Of a stretch of DNA of 64,000 nucleotides, positions 60,416 through 64,000 are shown piece after piece. This DNA comes from CAVRXT01 sp049644285. Its GTDB lineage: Bacteria; Acidobacteriota; Terriglobia; Acidiferrales; UBA7541. Where the stretch lies: the NCBI GenBank assembly GCA_049644285.1, contig JBARRP010000121.1:11400-75399 (forward strand), in the 5' to 3' direction. Position 1 is the stretch's first letter. Each line of letters begins with the position of its first letter. Position numbers and translations under genes: made by a program. The notes under the pieces were generated by a model, which saw nothing but the letters and a program-made list of their open reading frames with translations, ran no database searches and was not told where the DNA came from.

Positions 60416-61192
60416 TCATTCGGAGCGCGTCGGAGGAGCCGTACCGACGCCTGCTAGAGGGACGGCGTGCGGGCTGCCCGCAGCATCATCGGCGATGGTG
60501 ACCTGGGCGCCCTTGGCGCCGAGCGTGGTGGGCGCAAACGTGACCCCAATTGCGCAACTCGCTTTCGCCGGAAGCTGGCCCGCGCCGGCAGGGCAAGTTG
60601 TTTTCGAAGGAACCAGGATGAACTCAGCGGCGTTGTTCCCCGTGATCGCAATGGTCGTTGTGATGTTGAGAGCCACGCTGCCCGTGTTAGTCAAAACCAC
60701 TGTCCGCGGAGAACTCGTAGACCCGACCGCCTGATTGCCAAAAATAAGGTTTGTGGGCGAAACAGCAAGGATGGGAACTGGCGGTGTGGCGTCGCCTCGG
60801 AGCTGGACGCTTTGCGGGCTACCGGAAGCATTGTCGCTAATAGTGAGAATGGCCGTGAGCGCGCCTGGGGTTGACGGCTGGAAGGTGACATCAATTACGC
60901 AACTCGCGCCGGCCACCAAGGTAGCCGGTGTTACGGGACAGTTGTTCGTCTGAAAGAAATCGCCTTTGTTCTCCCCGGTGATAGCAACCTCTGCAATTAT
61001 CAACGGGGCGGCGCCACTGTTGGTAAGCGCGATCTTTTGCGGCGCGCTTGCCGTACCTGCAGACTGCTCCGTGAAGTTTACGGCGGTGGATGAGAGTGTC
61101 ACCATGGGTTCGGCGCCGTTGGCCGACTCAAGAATGCCAGCCGAGCAAAACGTTACGCCCATCATTAGAAGATGATGTAAAGCTTTCTTCAT
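60416..61192 (-). CDS. Secreted choice-of-anchor D (Hydin-like) repeat protein
   Basis: 258 residues from the ATG at 61192, with AAGGAGC six bases upstream and a signal peptide (HHLLMMGVTFCSAGILESAN). Two Ig-like ASPM-SPD2-Hydin repeats follow: VTLSSTAVNFTEQSAGTASA with KIALTNSGAAPLIIAEVAIT, and AVSPTNLIFGNQAVGSTSSP with TVVLTNTGSVALNITTTIAI. Each has a Cys pair in the fashion C-P ... SCVIDVTF or TCPAGAG ... SCAIGVTF. Such repeats are extracellular structural modules. The upstream in-frame ATG at 61279 lacks support. Confidence 0.82.
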   Translation of the reverse strand: MKKALHHLLMMGVTFCSAGILESANGAEPMVTLSSTAVNFTEQSAGTASAPQKIALTNSGAAPLIIAEVAITGENKGDFFQTNNCPVTPATLVAGASCVIDVTFQPSTPGALTAILTISDNASGSPQSVQLRGDATPPVPILAVSPTNLIFGNQAVGSTSSPRTVVLTNTGSVALNITTTIAITGNNAAEFILVPSKTTCPAGAGQLPAKASCAIGVTFAPTTLGAKGAQVTIADDAAGSPHAVPLAGVGTAPPTRSE

Positions 61193-61606
61193 GTGAGCTC
61201 CTTCGCGGTTTCCCGGGTAGGCTAAATGTTCAGCGCCAAGCTCGCGGGAGCACGTCTCGCTGGGTGGGACTAGCTCCACTGCAAGGAACTATCGCAGATA
61301 TTATCGGGGGTTTCCATTCCGGAATCTCAGGTAGTTGTGAGTGTATGCCCCACAGCCTCGTTCTGGAACGCTCCGGCTCAGCTTGGCATCCCGGTGGCCA
61401 CCCCGGCGGCCTCCGAGGAACAGGCTGCCTCTGATCTCAACCCTGGAACCGCCTCTGCTCTAAGCCAATCTTTCAGAAACTGCTTGTCACCTTTTCGGGA
61501 CAACTTCGCAAGTCGGCATGCAGCAGTAAGAATTCCGATGGCCTTCTTTGAGTGCTTTACAATGTTCATCCGATCTAGAGCAGAACTGAGGTAAAGTAGG
61601 ATTAAC
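61193..61606. other. Divergent intergenic region
   Basis: About 414 bases between divergent genes. It must hold promoters for both but none stands out. No RNA or repeat was recognised. Confidence 0.35.
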
Positions 61607-62080
61607 ATGCGTAAGCGCCACATTACCTCAACTCCACAGAGTGCTCGACCTTCTGATCAAGCCTGGCTGGACGTGGATCGTGCGGCTTTGGTCGAGGTGA
61701 CATCGGAAGAAAAGGGCTATCCCATCGAATCTGCGCTGCTAGCGGAAGAAAAGGGGGGTTGGCGTGCGGCTAGCCCCGGGACTCAGACAATCCGGCTAAT
61801 TTTCGACGAGCCGCAAAGGCTCAGACGCATCTGGCTGGTTTTTGAGGACACCGAAAACAGACGCACGCAAGAGTTTGTCCTACGATGGTCTCCGGATTCC
61901 GGACGTTCCTACCGAGAAATCGTACGCCAGCAATGGAATTTTAGCCCGCCTGGCTCAGTGCGGGAGATAGAGGACTATAGTGTTGAGCTCTCCGCAGTCA
62001 CAGTACTTGAATTGATCATCGTACCTGACAAGAGTGGCAGTGAAGCACGCGCATCACTCGCGAGTTTGCGTTTAGCTTGA
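61607..62080 (+). CDS. Discoidin-like beta-sandwich protein, function unknown
   Basis: 157 residues with AGTAGGAT upstream of the ATG. No signal peptide. The body (TIRLIFDEPQRLRRIWLVFE, TQEFVLRWSPDSGRSYREIV, and YSVELSAVTVLELIIVPDKS) has the strand order and the xLRWSxDxGxxYREI element of F5/8-type-C-like beta-sandwich proteins. I recall similar small acidobacterial proteins but no function. Confidence 0.7.
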   Translation: MRKRHITSTPQSARPSDQAWLDVDRAALVEVTSEEKGYPIESALLAEEKGGWRAASPGTQTIRLIFDEPQRLRRIWLVFEDTENRRTQEFVLRWSPDSGRSYREIVRQQWNFSPPGSVREIEDYSVELSAVTVLELIIVPDKSGSEARASLASLRLA

Positions 62081-62302
62081 TTTCGACCAGCTTCTTGCCC
62101 CGAGTGCTTCCAAGTCCCAGTTTAGAAGCGTCGGTTCTCACATACAGGATCATGCAATGAGCCCAACTAGAGCAAATTGGAGATTAATGTCGCAAAAGCC
62201 ATATTAGCAGTAGCGGTTTATCCGAACGAGCCGAAACAGTTTGAGACTGATGTTGAAAAAGTCCCCGAAATGCCTCATTCGCTCCACGATACTCCCCTTA
62301 AG

Positions 62303-62620
62303 CTATTGATTCTTCGTTCGCCTGAGGCGAGTTCGGGACGTGAAGAACAACTGCAGATCTGAAGTCCTACGAGTGGAAATTATGAAATAGACATCCCACG
62401 AAAGGTGCTTTGGATGGTGAGGAAGAATCCGATTCGCGGATAACCCTACCCGGCCAGAGGCCGCGGAAACGATGCGGCGCGCGGCGAACGAAAGCATCAG
62501 GCGCGTAATGCCACTGAACAGCATGCTGATGCCTACAAGCGTCCCGATGACCCACGGGGAACTCGATGGCCACGTCCGCCACACCATGAAGGCGAGAATC
62601 AGAGTGACAGAAATAAGCGC
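62303..62620 (-). pseudogene. C-terminal fragment of an HdeD-like membrane protein
   Basis: The minus frame reads ALISVTLILAFMVWRTWPSS, PWVIGTLVGISMLFSGITRL, MLSFAARR: the last two to three helices of the HdeD/DUF308 acid-resistance family, followed by a non-family tail to the stop at 62303. The N-terminal four helices are missing; the frame is joined upstream to kinase sequence. Confidence 0.65.
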
Positions 62621-62945
62621 CTGCGACAAGTGCGGCGACCGCCGCAGCCGGGACCCCAATCTTCCAGGGGATTCCAGAAATCGTACCGGCACCTGTCGGA
62701 GCCACGGTTGCTGCGCCTGGCTGAGAGACGCTGGCTTGAATTTGTCCCGCGACTGACTGCGAACCTGAAACTGGACCCTGCCGGGCGGTTTCGGCGGACG
62801 AGGCCACGGCCGCGGAACTGCTGACGGCCGAGCGACCGGAATCCGTGTCCCTCTTCAGCCGCTGCAAATCGGCGCGCAAATCGGAGCCGGTTTGATAGCG
62901 CAGCTTGCGGTCTTTCTCGAGGGCTCTATTTGAGATTCGTTCATC
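62611..62945 (-). pseudogene. Fragment of a Ser/Thr protein kinase (end of kinase domain and linker)
   Basis: ISNRALEKDRKLRYQTGSDL then RADLQRLKRDTDSGR is the typical end of acidobacterial Ser/Thr kinase domains. It is followed by an Ala/Ser/Gln-rich linker (about 62690-62835) and a membrane helix WKIGVPAAAVAALVAGAY. The kinase catalytic core and the C-terminal sensor part are both missing. Confidence 0.7.
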
Positions 62946-63187
62946 GTGGCGGGTGACGGACAGCGGTAGAAAGTGCTATCGACCTCAACCGTTTTGAAGT
63001 GTTCGGCATAGAAACTGAGGTAGTCGCGGGACTTCATTCCCGCCGGGTAAAAAGAGCCGTCCCAGCCTGCCGCCGTGAAAGCGGATGTGCCGAGATAGAT
63101 TGTTGGCGGAGCCAGCAGCACGAATCCTGTGCTCGCGGGTCGCGGTAGTATGTCCAATGCTGCGATAGTCGTCATTGATAAGAGCAT
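62935..63187 (-). pseudogene. N-terminal fragment of a DUF72 (YecE-like) protein
   Basis: The frame contains IYLGTSAFTAAGWDGSFYPA, GMKSRDYLSFYAEHFKTVEV, DSTFYRCPSPATM, the opening of the DUF72 TIM-barrel. It then runs out of family into the kinase fragment in a different frame. The remaining ~180 residues are absent. Confidence 0.75.
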
Positions 63188-63342
63188 CCGTGAAATCGCG
63201 CACAGTCAGTGGTCTGCCCAATTGCATCGAAAGGTGCATCACGCAACAGTTATCGGTACGTTGCAGACCGCGCGGATCGGGAACGGAGATTCCAAAAATA
63301 GGCATTAATATTTAGGACGGCGGTACCGGCCGATATATGAGC

Positions 63343-64000
63343 ATGTATTGGTTGATCGCCTGCCTGCTCATCCTGGGAGACACGGATACGCACAAGCAAT
63401 TCGTCGCTGCCTTAATACGCCGCAACTCGACGGGAGCCATTTTGCTGGCCGCGCTGGCCTGGGGCGGCATCGTCCGGGCGCAGGACACGACTTCTGCTCA
63501 ACAACAGACCCCTGCTCAGCAGCCGACCCCCGCGCCGACTCCGCAACAAGAGCAAGCCCAGGTGAACCCCGCCGCCCGCTGCCTTCAACCCGCACCGATC
63601 GTGAGTTGGAAAGATTACCAGGGGAAATTCGCGAAAGTGGTGGGCGCATTCGGCCGGAAACTAGAGCGTAGATCGATATACCCGATGCATTACAAGGCCG
63701 GCGAAGTGATGTGTACTCTCGAGGTGAAAGACAAATTCATTCTGTTCGTCGAGGATATGATCGAGCCCATCACGTTTCTCGACGCTGGTTTCAATGCCGG
63801 AATTGGCCAGGCGGAAAATAGCGACCGCTCTTACGGTCAGGGCGCCGCCGGATATGGCAAGCGATTCGGAGCCAGCCTCACCGATCAGGCCTCATCAGAG
63901 TTTTTCAAGGACTTCGCCTACCCGACAATATTTGCAGAGGATCCGCGCTACTACCGCCTGGCGCAGGGCAGCACCGGAGCGCGCTTGTGGCATGCCGTGG
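63343..64000 (+). CDS. Secreted Pro/Gln-rich protein, paralogue of 20498, partial
   Basis: The frame from the ATG at 63343 runs without a stop to the window end (219 codons). A signal sequence (TGAILLAALAWGGIVRAQ) is followed by a Gln/Pro/Thr-rich linker (QQQTPAQQPTPAPTPQQEQA) and a folded domain with SYGQGAAGYGKRFGASLTDQ and FAEDPRYYRLAQGSTGARLW. The same blocks occur in the 20498 protein, so the two are paralogues. The start could lie further in, near 63430. The C-terminal part is outside the window. Confidence 0.75.
   Translation, partial: MYWLIACLLILGDTDTHKQFVAALIRRNSTGAILLAALAWGGIVRAQDTTSAQQQTPAQQPTPAPTPQQEQAQVNPAARCLQPAPIVSWKDYQGKFAKVVGAFGRKLERRSIYPMHYKAGEVMCTLEVKDKFILFVEDMIEPITFLDAGFNAGIGQAENSDRSYGQGAAGYGKRFGASLTDQASSEFFKDFAYPTIFAEDPRYYRLAQGSTGARLWHAV

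Noticed and set aside
62177..62362. 61-codon plus-strand frame opposite the HdeD fragment
   Set aside because: It has only a TTG start, weak translation signals and no conserved-looking content.

Overview
The window looks like the chromosome of a Gram-negative soil bacterium of the phylum Acidobacteriota. That is an inference from several observations: high-GC coding, three very large Oar-type TonB-dependent receptors with an N-terminal carboxypeptidase-regulatory-like domain, a lipid A gene (lpxB), many secreted beta-propeller proteins, small conserved proteins of types I associate with this phylum, and families of short intergenic repeats. No rRNA operon, intact tRNA, CRISPR array or complete insertion sequence was seen.

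Layout. 0-21 kb is an envelope and redox region. It holds a TonB-like energy transducer (cut by the left edge), three Oar-type receptors (1.1-4.7, 6.7-9.6 and 11.5-14.8 kb), an NHL-type propeller, a nine-heme membrane-anchored cytochrome c, three YncE-like propellers with a ChrB-domain protein between two of them, a Kelch protein and a proline/glutamine-rich secreted protein. 21-26 kb carries a same-strand run: acetyltransferase, amidohydrolase, 3-hydroxyacyl-CoA dehydrogenase, macro-domain protein, a small protein and a MidA-type methyltransferase; the last four overlap each other. 26-42.5 kb is almost all minus strand: a catalytically dead M1-peptidase-like protein with TPRs, LpxB, a heterodimeric ABC exporter coupled by overlapping start/stop codons to a lipoprotein and an unknown protein, a PilZ-plus-coiled-coil giant, an Mpo1-like membrane protein, a metallo-hydrolase, and the conserved recR-ybaB-dnaX block with the SRP RNA gene upstream. 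42.7-56.6 kb is mixed accessory sequence: cytochrome P450, VOC protein, GNAT, an ArsR regulator with an AHSA1 partner, a broken sigma-54 response regulator, a site-2 protease, a glycoside-hydrolase-like protein, a diguanylate cyclase and a nitrilase.

At 56.62 kb a 3' half of a tRNA-Gln gene lies next to the tail of an integrase-like reading frame. I read this as an attachment-site scar with an old integrated island to its right. The sequence from there to the end is gene-poor and full of fragments: a headless receiver domain, a frameshifted zinc/PilZ protein, and a DUF72-kinase-HdeD mosaic. The window ends in a paralogue of the proline/glutamine-rich secreted protein seen at 20.5 kb.

Two threads stand out. 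Several genes between 46.7 and 59.2 kb are broken, or broken and repaired, by single-base changes in or beside very short base runs, which means either decay or assembly error. There are also several compact modules worth testing as units: the cytochrome/Oar/YncE/ChrB cluster, the ATGA-linked lipoprotein-ABC operon, the leaderless autoregulated ArsR unit, and an unassigned structured RNA with its own terminator at 45.86-46.02 kb.
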